A stretch of 64,000 nucleotides of DNA from JASGMR01 sp963664675. Lineage in GTDB: Bacteria; Thermotogota; Thermotogae; Petrotogales; Kosmotogaceae. The translations under genes and the position numbers were made by a program. Below, piece after piece: positions 55,333 through 63,879 of the stretch. The first letter of the stretch is position 1; each line of letters opens with the position of its first letter. The stretch spans positions 930,001 through 994,000 of the forward strand of contig CAXXLB010000009.1 in the NCBI GenBank assembly GCA_963664675.2. The letters are read 5' to 3'. The notes beneath the pieces are model-generated. The model saw only the letters and a list, made by a program, of their open reading frames with translations. It had not been told where the DNA came from and ran no database searches.

Positions 55333-55882
55333 TGTCATTTCCTCCCTGCTTTGGTTTATCCTTCTTAGACACTGGCCTTAAAATCATCCACATGTCTCTT
55401 CCTTCTAATTTAGGTTTTCTATCTACTTCAGAAAGTTCCGATAAATCGGAAGCAACTCTATCTAAAATTTCTTTCCCTTTATCAGCAAAAACTATTTCTC
55501 TTCCCCTGAACATTATTACTACCCTTACTTTACTCCCCTTTTCCAAGAAAGTTTTTATTCTGTTGCATTTCGTTTCATAATCATGGGTATCGATTCTTAT
55601 TCTGAATTTCATCTCTTTCATCTGATTTTGTTTTGATTTTTTCTTCGCTTCTCTCTGTCTCTTTTCCTTTTCGTATTTATACTTCCCAAAATTCATTATC
55701 TTTGCAACAGGAGGTTTTGCCTCCGGAGCAACAAGAACAAGATCCAACCCCTTTTCTCTCGCTATTCTTAATGCCTCAGAAGTTGGTATTATACCTAATT
55801 GCGTTCCGTCATCATCTACAACTCTAACTTTCTCGGATCTAATTTCACCATTCTTTGGTGTATAATCATTTTTTTTACCGAT
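55325..55882 (-). CDS. infC: Translation initiation factor IF-3, ATC start codon
   Basis: 185 residues if translation starts at ATC 55882-55880. The frame upstream of the first standard codon (TTG 55747) encodes the conserved N-terminal domain (EIRSEKVRVVDDDGTQLGIIPTSEALRIA), and no ATG, GTG or TTG occurs before it; an in-frame TGA lies just upstream. AGAGGTG is seven bases before the ATC. A rare start (ATT, ATC or ATA) is the well-known device by which IF-3 controls its own synthesis. The core then has PPVAKIMNFGKYKYEKEKR and FRGREI. The leader carries a terminator. Confidence 0.93.
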   Translation of the reverse strand: MGKKNDYTPKNGEIRSEKVRVVDDDGTQLGIIPTSEALRIAREKGLDLVLVAPEAKPPVAKIMNFGKYKYEKEKRQREAKKKSKQNQMKEMKFRIRIDTHDYETKCNRIKTFLEKGSKVRVVIMFRGREIVFADKGKEILDRVASDLSELSEVDRKPKLEGRDMWMILRPVSKKDKPKQGGNDNE

Positions 55883-55897
55883 AAATAATCACCTCTC

Positions 55898-55985
55898 AAA
55901 AAATAAAAACAGGCGGTATATACACCCGCCTATTATTGTGTTAGTTCACCTTTGTTACCCTTTACCTTAAGGCTGGGGTGGGACA
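55898..55985 (-). promoter_or_regulatory. infC leader with terminator and mutually exclusive antiterminator
   Basis: Just before infC, CCGCCT (55931-55926, complement strand) pairs with AGGCGG (55916-55911) across a 9-base loop, followed by GTTTTTATTTTTT: an intrinsic terminator. The upstream CACCCCAGCC (55980-55971) can pair with GGCGGGTG (55930-55923), the 5' arm of that hairpin, so the two structures exclude each other. This is an attenuator layout. By position it may be an L20- or IF3-responsive leader, but I do not recognise a known motif. Confidence 0.6.
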
Positions 55986-56006
55986 GCGTCCTCTTTCTCA
56001 TATTAT

Positions 56007-56082
56007 TGGTGATCCCTGCAGGAATCGAACCTGCAACCTATTGATTAAGAATCAACCGCTCTGCCAATTGAGCTAAGGGACC
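56007..56082 (-). tRNA. tRNA-Lys (anticodon CTT)
   Basis: A 76-base cloverleaf: acceptor GGTCCCT/AGGGATC, anticodon loop TTCTTAA, T loop TTCGATT, discriminator A and encoded CCA. It lies 125 bases upstream of infC and may share the leader's terminator. Confidence 0.94.
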
Positions 56083-56148
56083 AATAAATTCACTTATGAA
56101 TTTTAAACCAAAATGATTTCTATGTCAACCACAAACACCAAAAATTAT

Positions 56149-57675
56149 TCAATCATAATTATTTTGTTTTTTTCTATATTGTAAAGCCTCCGCCAAAATT
56201 TTTGGAGAAATAATTCTTTCACCTTCTAAATCAGAAATAGTTAAACACACTTTCAATATTTTGTCTATACTCCTTCCGGTTAATTTCATTTTGTCCGCAG
56301 CATTTTCCAGTAAAAGCTTTGCGGGTGTTTCCATTTCAACTATTTCCTCCAACATTTTGTGACTAAGCTGACTATTTGGGTAGATTCCATATTTTTTCAA
56401 TCTATCCAGTTGAATTCTTCGGGCTATTTCCACTCTTTTTTTTATCTTCTCAGAAGTTTCACCGGATTCAAAATCCCTATATTTCTTATACACTATTCTT
56501 GGCATATTAACAAAAATATCTATTCTATCCTCCATGGGTCCCGATATTTTCTTATTATATCTTTTTATCTCATTCCAGTTACAGGTGCACTCTCTTGAAT
56601 CGTCACCATACCAGCCACAAGGACATGGATTCTGAGCCAAAACCAACATAAATCTCGATGGATAAGTAACCGACAATTTCGCTCTGGAAATCGTCACTTC
56701 GGAATCTTCAAGCGGTTGCCTCAAAGCCTCGATAACATCCCTTCTGAATTCAGGAAATTCATCTAAAAAAAGCACACCATTGTGTGCCAAACTGATCTCT
56801 CCGGGTTTTGCCTGAGTTCCACCGCCTATGATCGCCGTACTCGATGCCGTATGATGCGGTGATCTATAGGGTCTTGTTACTATCAGCCCGCTATCGTTAA
56901 GCAATCCTGAAACACTGTAAATCATAGTCGTCTCAATAGCTTCATTTAAAGTCATTGGTGGAAGAATGCCCGGAATTCTCCTTGCGAGCATAGTTTTTCC
57001 ACATCCGGGAGAACCCATGAGCAAAATATTGTGCCCACCGGCGGCGGCAACTTCGGCCGCTCTTTTGGCAAATTCCTGCCCTTTAATATCAGACATATCT
57101 TCCACTTTTCCGGTTTTCATCCACGGCACTTTAAACTCAACCGGTTTTTTTTCAACATAACCATTGATAAATTGGACCATTTCGTTCAAATTTTCCATAA
57201 CATATATATCTATTCCTTCAACAACAGATGCTTCCGATTCGTTTTCTTTTGGGAGAATCACCTTTAAATTCTTATCATTCTTTTGAAGGCTTATTAAAAT
57301 AGGAAGGACCCCTCTCACCTTTCTCAATGAGCCGTCAAGTCCTAACTCTCCAAAAAAAACAAATTCATCCAGGTTTTTACTTATAACATCATTGGCTTTC
57401 AATAATCCCGCAGCGATCGGAAGATCCAAATAAGAACCCTCTTTTTTCACATCACTTGGGGCAAGATTGACAACAATTTTTCCGTTGGGAACTTTAAATC
57501 CCGAATTTTTTATGGCACTTTTAACCCTCTTCTTACTCTCTTTAACTACGGTATCTCCAAGACCTACGATGTCTATATCGTATATCACCGCTTTTTTGTC
57601 TACATCAATTTCAACTACCACGGGAATCATTTGAAGTCCATAAAGTGTAACGGTTTTTACATTTGAATAATTCAA
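56149..57675 (-). CDS. comM: YifB/ComM-type Mg-chelatase-like AAA ATPase
   Basis: About 508 residues from the TTG at 57675 (AAGGTGG upstream; a GTG nine bases earlier is possible). N-terminal domain with DIVGLGDTVVKESKKRVKSAIKNSG; ChlI-like AAA domain with GSPGCGKTMLARRIPGILP, FLDEFPEF, and the cysteine set NPCPCGWYGDD...CTCN; C-terminal domain after it. ComM is a branch-migration helicase used in natural transformation. The pilin genes upstream could belong to the same competence or pilus biology. It has no operon partner. Confidence 0.93.
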   Translation of the reverse strand: MNYSNVKTVTLYGLQMIPVVVEIDVDKKAVIYDIDIVGLGDTVVKESKKRVKSAIKNSGFKVPNGKIVVNLAPSDVKKEGSYLDLPIAAGLLKANDVISKNLDEFVFFGELGLDGSLRKVRGVLPILISLQKNDKNLKVILPKENESEASVVEGIDIYVMENLNEMVQFINGYVEKKPVEFKVPWMKTGKVEDMSDIKGQEFAKRAAEVAAAGGHNILLMGSPGCGKTMLARRIPGILPPMTLNEAIETTMIYSVSGLLNDSGLIVTRPYRSPHHTASSTAIIGGGTQAKPGEISLAHNGVLFLDEFPEFRRDVIEALRQPLEDSEVTISRAKLSVTYPSRFMLVLAQNPCPCGWYGDDSRECTCNWNEIKRYNKKISGPMEDRIDIFVNMPRIVYKKYRDFESGETSEKIKKRVEIARRIQLDRLKKYGIYPNSQLSHKMLEEIVEMETPAKLLLENAADKMKLTGRSIDKILKVCLTISDLEGERIISPKILAEALQYRKKQNNYD

Positions 57676-57684
57676 ACATTCCAC

Positions 57685-58048
57685 CTTCTTTTTTATATGT
57701 TCATTATTAATATATAACTTTTTAAATTTTTTATATTAAAAAGCATTGAATATTTTTTTTGCCTGGATTATTTTTGAATCCGGTAGTATAATTGCAGCTC
57801 ATCTTTTTTTGCTGAAATGCATTTCAAAATACCGAAAAACAATTCAAAGTAATAATGGCCTTGAATTCTTATCTTTAATAATTTATACATAAATATCTTT
57901 GAAATTAATTTCGCAAATACAATATGATATGAAGAACCATTTCCCCAAATAATTGTATTTTCATGGGACAAATCACAAAAAAAGAAAACTGGCACACTTT
58001 TGCTTCTAAAATTCCAGATGATTATAAATTATTTAGGAGGTAACAACC
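57685..58048 (+). promoter_or_regulatory. Upstream region of the first pilin with two candidate promoters
   Basis: No convincing gene in this stretch. TTGCTT (58000-58005) and TATAAA (58023-58028) are separated by 17 bases, and transcription would begin about at the ribosome site, giving a very short leader. A second pair, TGGATT (57764-57769) and TATAAT (57787-57792), spacer 17, would give a leader of about 250 bases. An open frame on the minus strand (75 codons, 57768-57995) has no ribosome site or motif. Confidence 0.5.
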
Positions 58049-58462
58049 ATGAGGAGAAAAAATGGATTTTCATTAGTTGAATTATTAATCGTATTGGCAG
58101 TTATTGCTGCTTTGATTGCTGTAGTTACACCAATCGCATTGAACGCTATCGCAAAAGCAAAAGCAACACAGGTAGCAGAAAATCTTAAGACAATCGGAGG
58201 CGCTATTGAAAATAGCATTTACGTAGATGGTATGAGTGGTATCACTACAGGATCAGATTTGACATTATCTAACTTTGTAAAAGATGTACAATCCGGATAC
58301 ACAGCACAGGTCAATACTACAGCTACAGCCGGACAATATACAGTAAGCGTCAGTGGACCAGGATCGGACGAAGTTAATACCACCACAATCGGAGAAATTT
58401 TAGGAACTTCCAATTACGATACCGGTACAGGAGTTTATTCCTTTACAATCGTAGTTTATTAA
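58049..58462 (+). CDS. Type IV pilin-like major protein
   Basis: 137 residues. The prepilin leader ends KNG|FSLVE: six-residue leader MRRKNG, then Phe1 and Glu5 of mature protein, and a hydrophobic helix (FSLVELLIVLAVIAALIAVV). The rest is Thr/Ser/Gly-rich (TTATAGQYTVSVSGPGSDE), suitable for glycosylation, and no Cys pair is present. AGGAGG is well placed. A terminator follows directly, as expected for a highly expressed pilin before weaker genes. The N-terminal 55 residues are closely alike in the second pilin (61289). Could be pseudopilin or a pilin of twitching motility or DNA uptake. Confidence 0.92.
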   Translation: MRRKNGFSLVELLIVLAVIAALIAVVTPIALNAIAKAKATQVAENLKTIGGAIENSIYVDGMSGITTGSDLTLSNFVKDVQSGYTAQVNTTATAGQYTVSVSGPGSDEVNTTTIGEILGTSNYDTGTGVYSFTIVVY

Positions 58463-58484
58463 AAACAATAAATTTCTATAAAGC

Positions 58485-58515
58485 AAAAAGGAGTGGCATA
58501 TCCACTCCTTTTTTT
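58485..58515 (+). terminator. Strong intrinsic terminator after the first pilin
   Basis: AAAAAGGAGTGG and CCACTCCTTTTT form a perfect stem with a 5-base loop and a T run. It lies about 25 bases after the pilin stop and directly before the ligase start, so the latter depends on read-through. Confidence 0.92.
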
Positions 58516-58525
58516 ATAAATTACT

Positions 58526-61287
58526 ATGAATAAATTTTTAGGATTTTTTATAATTTTATCTTCTGTTTTTTTCATTCCAAATTTCACATACAACATGAGC
58601 ATACCTAAATTCTTCATATGCTCAATTTTTTTCGTGATAATTTTTATAAAATATTCGATAAACATATCAAAAAACAGAGAAAAATTTGAACTATCATATC
58701 AGCTTTTATTCCCTTTGTTTTTCATAATATTTACAAATCTCTCTGCCTTATATCAATTTTTTTTACTACAGCGAAGTATTCTTTTCATCAATAACATTTT
58801 CTCTGAACATTTTTGTTTTTTTTGCTTTATATAGTATATATCTCCAACAAAAAAACAAAAAATTCATTTATTGATACTGCAATTTTTTGTCTTTGCGGGT
58901 TTAATTATCGCAATAGATTCTTTATTGCTTTTTTATTCAGGTAACGGCTTATCAAATTTTCTTAGTGGTTATAGCTTGACACCATATTCTAGAGGAAATT
59001 TAAAATCATTCGTAGGAAACGTAAATTTTACCACAGATTTCATCGCAATGCTGTTGCCGGTATCTATCTATTTTAGTCTGTCAAAAGAAAAAATCTGGAA
59101 AAATGATAAGCTCAGAAAACCTTTTTTTCTGATCTCATCTCTTATTTTCTTTTCTGTAATTTTGTTAGGACAAACAAGGGGGACAATATTATCCTTGATT
59201 ATATCTCTGCTTATTCTAATAACAGGGATAATAATCTATTTTTTAAAAAATAAAAAAATTGGAATAAAAAAGCATATAAAATTGTCAAATTTGTTTTTAA
59301 TAATAATTTTTTTTGTGCTACTTTTTTTCATTTTTTCCTCAGATAATATTTTTTACCGGAAATGGAAAAATAAATATTGGTTTAAGAATAACTACCGATG
59401 CCGAAAATACCCTTCAATTTGATCAAAGATTTCAAATGTGGGAAGCCTCGATCGAAATTTTTAAAACTTCTCCCCTTTTTGGAACGGGGTTCAACACATA
59501 TAAATACTTTTCTTCGGAATCACTCGCAGATATTACTCAAAAAAATCCAAAAAATTATTTATATACTTTAGTTGGGATAAGCAATAAGACACACCAGGAA
59601 TTTCTGCAAATTCTCGCAGAGACGGGTATAGTTGGATTCTCTTTATTTATTATTTCTCTGGTTCTTCTAATCGTTTACTGGTTCAAAAGCATCTTTTTTG
59701 AAAAAGATTTTTCGAAAATATTATTCTTTCTGTTCGTTTCATCCTCCTTTATAATAATAGTTGTTCACAGTATGGTTTCATCACCGTCTCATTTAATGCC
59801 CAATTCCCTGCTGGCAGCAACAACTCTGAGCATATGTCTTTCAAAATATTTTGGAAACAAAAAAATTGAAATCAATTCAAATTTTTTTCTACCCTTATTT
59901 ATTGTTTTATTAGCGCTTCTCAATGCAGGATTAATGACAAAATATTTTTTTCTCCGAAGGCTTTTATTCACTCTCAAAATATCAGCTTCAATATAGCGAA
60001 AAATACTACGATGTCCTTGAAGAATATAAAACAGAAATCAAAAAAATCAATCAAAATTTGCTGGATTTTGATATTGCAACTGAAGAAAACAATATTTTAG
60101 CAGATCCTTCAACCGATAAGGAAATAGAAGATATAAAAAATAACTTTCCAAACGCTCCCAACAGATATATCGAATCTCTTGTAACTGATAAAAAAATAAA
60201 TTCTATAAACAATTATTTATCGAACCTAAAAAACAAAAAAAATGAATACCTTTCTAAAATAAACGAATATTCAATTTCCCAATATATGGAGTATTTTAAA
60301 GGATCTGCCAACATAATCAGTTCTTTAGAAAATTCAAAAAATGGAAACAATTTATTTTTTGCCGCTAATTTTATTCTGAATAAAAACAACATAGATGATA
60401 ATTATAAAAAAAATATATACCAACAAAAAAGAATTATTCTTAGCCAATGCAAATAAATTATTCAAAGGACAATCTGATTACATGAAATATATTATCAAAC
60501 CTGATAATCCAAGGGAAATAATCAAACCTTTGATGGATATTAAAAATGACTATTTTAGTATTCTTCCCTCTATTATTTACAGTACATCTGATTCTACAAA
60601 TATTACTAAAACTTTAAATATGATAAATATTGAAGAATTTGTCTTGTGTCAATCTTATTTGGATTCAATACAATATCAGATAAACTCACAACAATATTTC
60701 CAGGATTCTAATTCATTCTCAAACATAGGAATATTGTTATTTAATACCATGAGTATGACTTCAGATTTAACAAATAATCTTGAAAAACTCAAAAATTCGA
60801 CAAACGAACTCAACATAAAAGAGCTTCAAAATACTCTCTTAAATCTCTCTCAAGATTTGAGAAACGAATTTGAATATACATACGATACTGCCATCTATTT
60901 GAGACCAACTTCTAATTTTTATTATAAGGATTATTCAGAAAATTTAGTCCTTCTATATGGTCTTGATGTAATCGATAAACTCTTTGACATAGGAGAAAAG
61001 GGAACTTTTCGCCTGGTACTATATAAAAGATCACAAACTGTGGATACCAGATAATGCTTTCAATGTTCTATGCGCTTTATACCCAGGATATTCCGGAAAA
61101 CGAAAAACAAATATACATAGCAAAACTTCTGGATATGTATGAAGATGCTTATAATTGGTCAAAGGAAAAAATCAATCAATACGAAAGCGGAGAAATAAGT
61201 TTAGACGACGAAGACTTCAACAGATTGAACAAAATAATAAAAAAATACGAAGAATTGACCGGATTAAATAAATGGAGGATTGATTAA
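58526..61287 (+). pseudogene. Wzy_C/O-antigen-ligase-type membrane protein with helical C-terminal part, frame broken repeatedly
   Basis: One protein of about 917 residues can be read if single bases are dropped from runs at 58757-58764, 58849-58855, 58857-58862, 59349-59354, 59945-59951, 60406-60413, 61006-61009 and 61058-61060 (2754 bases, 918 codons). About ten membrane helices (to about residue 480) include LGQTRGTILSLI and the ligase motif RFQMWEASIEIFKTSPLFGTG, with THQEFLQILAETGIVG. This is the Wzy_C family of O-antigen ligases and pilin O-oligosaccharyltransferases (PglL/TfpO). A soluble helical C-terminus follows (EKYYDVLEEYKTEI; GTFAWYYIKDHKLWIPDN). Flanked by two pilin genes, it may glycosylate pilins. 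No Shine-Dalgarno precedes the ATG. Confidence 0.8.
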
Positions 61288-61288
61288 A

Positions 61289-61783
61289 ATGAAAACGAGA
61301 GCGAGAGGATTTTCATTAATAGAGCTATTGATTGTACTGCTTGTCATCGGAGCTATAATAGCAGTCGTAACACCGTTAATGCTCAATGCTCAGGCAAAAG
61401 CAAAGGCAACACAGGTGGCCAACAATTTGAAAACTATATTCATGGCATTTGAAAACAGAGTTTATTTCGATCAGACGGATATGGGAATTAAATACCTGGT
61501 GGAGCTTGTGAGGGAAGCGGGCGATGAGTATAGAATATATTTTTTCAAACTCAACGAATTCGATTACAATACTCTGATTTATTATGATGGAAATATAAAA
61601 TTTGATTTTATAGAAAATTTATTGCCGGATATTAAAGAAGCGGATGGAATCAATGGTTTATCACTACCATCTGGTTTTAAAGGCGAATTAATAACAAGCG
61701 ATTCTACTTCCTTATTGGAAACAAGCTTTATTCCAGATACAGGTGTTTATTATTTACAAAAATTTCAATTATATGTGAATTGA
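61289..61783 (+). CDS. Second type IV pilin-like protein
   Basis: 164 residues; ATG at 61289 with GGAGG ten bases upstream (a TTG at 61280 lies inside the ribosome site). Leader MKTRARG, then FSLIELLIVLLVIGAIIAVV with Glu5. Residues through about 55 parallel the first pilin (AKAKATQV-NLKTI), while the C-terminal half is acidic and aromatic (YRIYFFKLNEFDYNTL), unlike the Thr-rich first pilin. It ends with a terminator. Probably a minor pilin or a second pilus subunit. Confidence 0.9.
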   Translation: MKTRARGFSLIELLIVLLVIGAIIAVVTPLMLNAQAKAKATQVANNLKTIFMAFENRVYFDQTDMGIKYLVELVREAGDEYRIYFFKLNEFDYNTLIYYDGNIKFDFIENLLPDIKEADGINGLSLPSGFKGELITSDSTSLLETSFIPDTGVYYLQKFQLYVN

Positions 61784-61820
61784 TATGAATCACAAAATAC
61801 AATTTAACTTCGATTACCTT

Positions 61821-61850
61821 TGATTATTTTCAGAATAATCATTTTATTCT
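61821..61850 (+). terminator. Terminator after the second pilin
   Basis: TGATTATT and AATAATCA (61821-61828 with 61834-61841) form an 8-bp stem with a 5-base loop, followed by TTTTATTCTT, a weak T-tract. About 35 bases after the stop. Confidence 0.6.
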
Positions 61851-61925
61851 TGCTGAACTTACCATAACATTTGTTCAGGTTTGTTATAAGGATTTTTCAT
61901 TTTTTATATTTTAATATTTTAAATG

Positions 61926-61958
61926 TATAATCTAGTTAGTTAAGGTAGTTAACTAACT
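61926..61958 (+). promoter_or_regulatory. Promoter and operator-like palindrome for the MFS gene
   Basis: TATAAT at 61926-61931 is followed by a perfect 10-bp inverted repeat, AGTTAGTTAA (61934-61943) with TTAACTAACT (61949-61958), 5-base spacer, which covers the expected transcription start and ends 12 bases before the ATG. Such sites are typical of MarR- or TetR-type repressors that control efflux pumps. Confidence 0.65.
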
Positions 61959-61970
61959 GGATGGTGAAAA

Positions 61971-63155
61971 ATGTTTAGATCAAAAAGAACACCGTTATTA
62001 CTTTCTTCAACCTCAAGAAATATTATAGCCATATCTTTGAGTATGCTTCTTCAATTGAGACTGAGAGAATTGGGAGCATCTCTGTTTCTCATAAGTATTC
62101 TTTCAACCATAAAAGGAGGAATATCCGGATTTTCTTCTCCATTTTGGGGATCTATCTCCGATACAGGCAACAAAAAAAGATTAATAACGATAGTAATTTT
62201 CCTCATTCCCGCATTTTTCTATCCCATTTATGGATTATCCGACATTCCGGTAACATTTCTGATTATTACAGGTATAATAGCTTTTTTTGATTCCGGGTTC
62301 ACTCCGGTATCGCTCTCTCTTTCAATAAATTATTCGGATGGTTCAAAAAGAAACATTTCCAGGGAACTGTCGTTTTTGAATGCAGCAAACGCCGTTGGAA
62401 TGTTTTTGGGGAGGATAATATTATCTTTAATTTTGTTATTTTTGACTATTAAGTATTCGATCTTATTCATGTCTATATTTGGAATTCTGGCATTGATTTT
62501 TTCCATTTTTGTTTCTTATCCCGAAACCATTCAAAAAGAAAATATTACAGCAAACAAAAAGTTATTTTCAGGATTTTCAAATTTAAAAAAGTTGAAAAAA
62601 AACGGTTTGTGGTCAATTTTTGTCGGTTCTTTTATCAGATTCGTTGGAGTCACCGGAACAACATCGGTAATTGCGGTTTTCATGACAGAAAAAATAGGAC
62701 TTACCGATTCTTTTTCCATGGTTGTTGCTTCATTAGATCCTCTATTCATGTTCTTTTCCCACCTGTTTTTCGGAAAATTCATATATAAAATAGGAGCAAA
62801 AAATTCAATAAACGTCGGTATTATCATGACGGTTATTTCTATTTTCTGTTTTGCCTTCGCGCAAAGCTGGATTTTGATAGGAATAGGTTGGCTTTTAATC
62901 GGATTGGCTTTTGGAGGTTTTTGGATAGGTGTTACAACATACATTTCGATAAATATTGAAAAAGAAAACAGGGGAAAATATATGGGTTTACTGAGTACTA
63001 CCAGTACATTCGGTTCTATGCTGGGACCATTCTTAACCGGATTAATACTTTCAATAAATAATTCATACGTTATAATGTTCATAATTATGGCAATAATAAA
63101 TTTAACGGGATTTTTTATAATAAATATTTTTGCAAAAAGTGATATGGTGAACTGA
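61971..63155 (+). CDS. Major facilitator superfamily transporter
   Basis: 394 residues, twelve hydrophobic segments in two groups of six. The loop after helix 2 is GSISDTGNKKRLI, the MFS A-motif relative, and the middle cytoplasmic loop lies near residues 190-215. No substrate motif is recognised; resemblance is to drug and sugar exporters. The ATG follows GGTGAAAA, a modest ribosome site. The overlapping repressor-type palindrome suggests inducible efflux. birA follows by one base. Confidence 0.9.
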   Translation: MFRSKRTPLLLSSTSRNIIAISLSMLLQLRLRELGASLFLISILSTIKGGISGFSSPFWGSISDTGNKKRLITIVIFLIPAFFYPIYGLSDIPVTFLIITGIIAFFDSGFTPVSLSLSINYSDGSKRNISRELSFLNAANAVGMFLGRIILSLILLFLTIKYSILFMSIFGILALIFSIFVSYPETIQKENITANKKLFSGFSNLKKLKKNGLWSIFVGSFIRFVGVTGTTSVIAVFMTEKIGLTDSFSMVVASLDPLFMFFSHLFFGKFIYKIGAKNSINVGIIMTVISIFCFAFAQSWILIGIGWLLIGLAFGGFWIGVTTYISINIEKENRGKYMGLLSTTSTFGSMLGPFLTGLILSINNSYVIMFIIMAIINLTGFFIINIFAKSDMVN

Positions 63156-63156
63156 G

Positions 63157-63879
63157 ATGATTTTGGGAGATAAAATAATTTCCTTTAATGAGATAGATTC
63201 AACTAATAAGTATGCGATAGACAATTACGACAAACTTTTATCCTCTACAGTTATATGGTCTCTTAAACAAACGGGAGGATACGGAAGATTTAAGAGAAAA
63301 TGGGTTTCACCAATTGGAGGATTATGGTTCTCCGCTATTTTTAAACCTTTAAAAAACAAAAATCCATACGATTACATTAAATATTTTTCCATCGCCATAT
63401 GTGAATATCTGAATGATTTATCGGTTAAAGCACAGATAAAATGGCCAAACGATATTATGGTAAACAAAAAGAAGATCTCCGGAATACTCTCTCAAACCGT
63501 TTATAGCGGACCGAAACTGATGGCTATTATCATAGGTATAGGTATCAATATAAACAATATTATAAACGAAGATCTGAAAGAAATAGCCACTTCTTTAAAA
63601 AATCTAACCGGGAAAGAATACAATCTCTCCAAAGTACTCACGGAAATTTTAAAAAGAACAAATAAAATAAAGAAAAAATATTATTCCTCAGTTTATGAAA
63701 GATATTTAAACAGAAGATGGAGAAAATATTTTGCATATTTAGAGGGTGATTTCATAACAGTAAGTCTCAATGACGGTAAAAAAATATCAGGAACGATTAT
63801 AAAGATCGCTCCTGATAAACTCATTTTAAAAGATGAAAACGAAAGCATCCGTTCAATTAACTGCGGTGAAATTATTTAA
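63157..63879 (+). CDS. birA: Biotin-protein ligase (without DNA-binding domain)
   Basis: 240 residues of the class I (monofunctional) type: no N-terminal helix-turn-helix. The biotin-loop sequence GGYGRFKRKWVSP corresponds to GRGRxxRxW, KWPNDIM and ISGILSQTV contain the substrate-binding residues; GIGININN follows, and a C-terminal SH3-like domain (about 195-240) ends it. It attaches biotin to carboxylase subunits. Its last 8 bases overlap the convergent S4-domain gene. Confidence 0.93.
   Translation: MILGDKIISFNEIDSTNKYAIDNYDKLLSSTVIWSLKQTGGYGRFKRKWVSPIGGLWFSAIFKPLKNKNPYDYIKYFSIAICEYLNDLSVKAQIKWPNDIMVNKKKISGILSQTVYSGPKLMAIIIGIGININNIINEDLKEIATSLKNLTGKEYNLSKVLTEILKRTNKIKKKYYSSVYERYLNRRWRKYFAYLEGDFITVSLNDGKKISGTIIKIAPDKLILKDENESIRSINCGEII

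Noticed and set aside
55898..55985. T-box or known riboswitch in the infC leader
   Set aside because: No T-box sequence (such as AGGGTGGNACCGCG) or other familiar core is present; only the attenuator pairing is claimed.
57768..57995. 75-codon open frame on the minus strand before the pilin
   Set aside because: No ribosome site, no motif, odd aromatic-rich composition; it lies across the pilin promoter region.
58757..58862. Compensating +1/-1 shifts in the ligase gene
   Set aside because: Also possible by length, but a pure +1 model (two A runs) matches the pattern at all other sites and gives an equally good protein.
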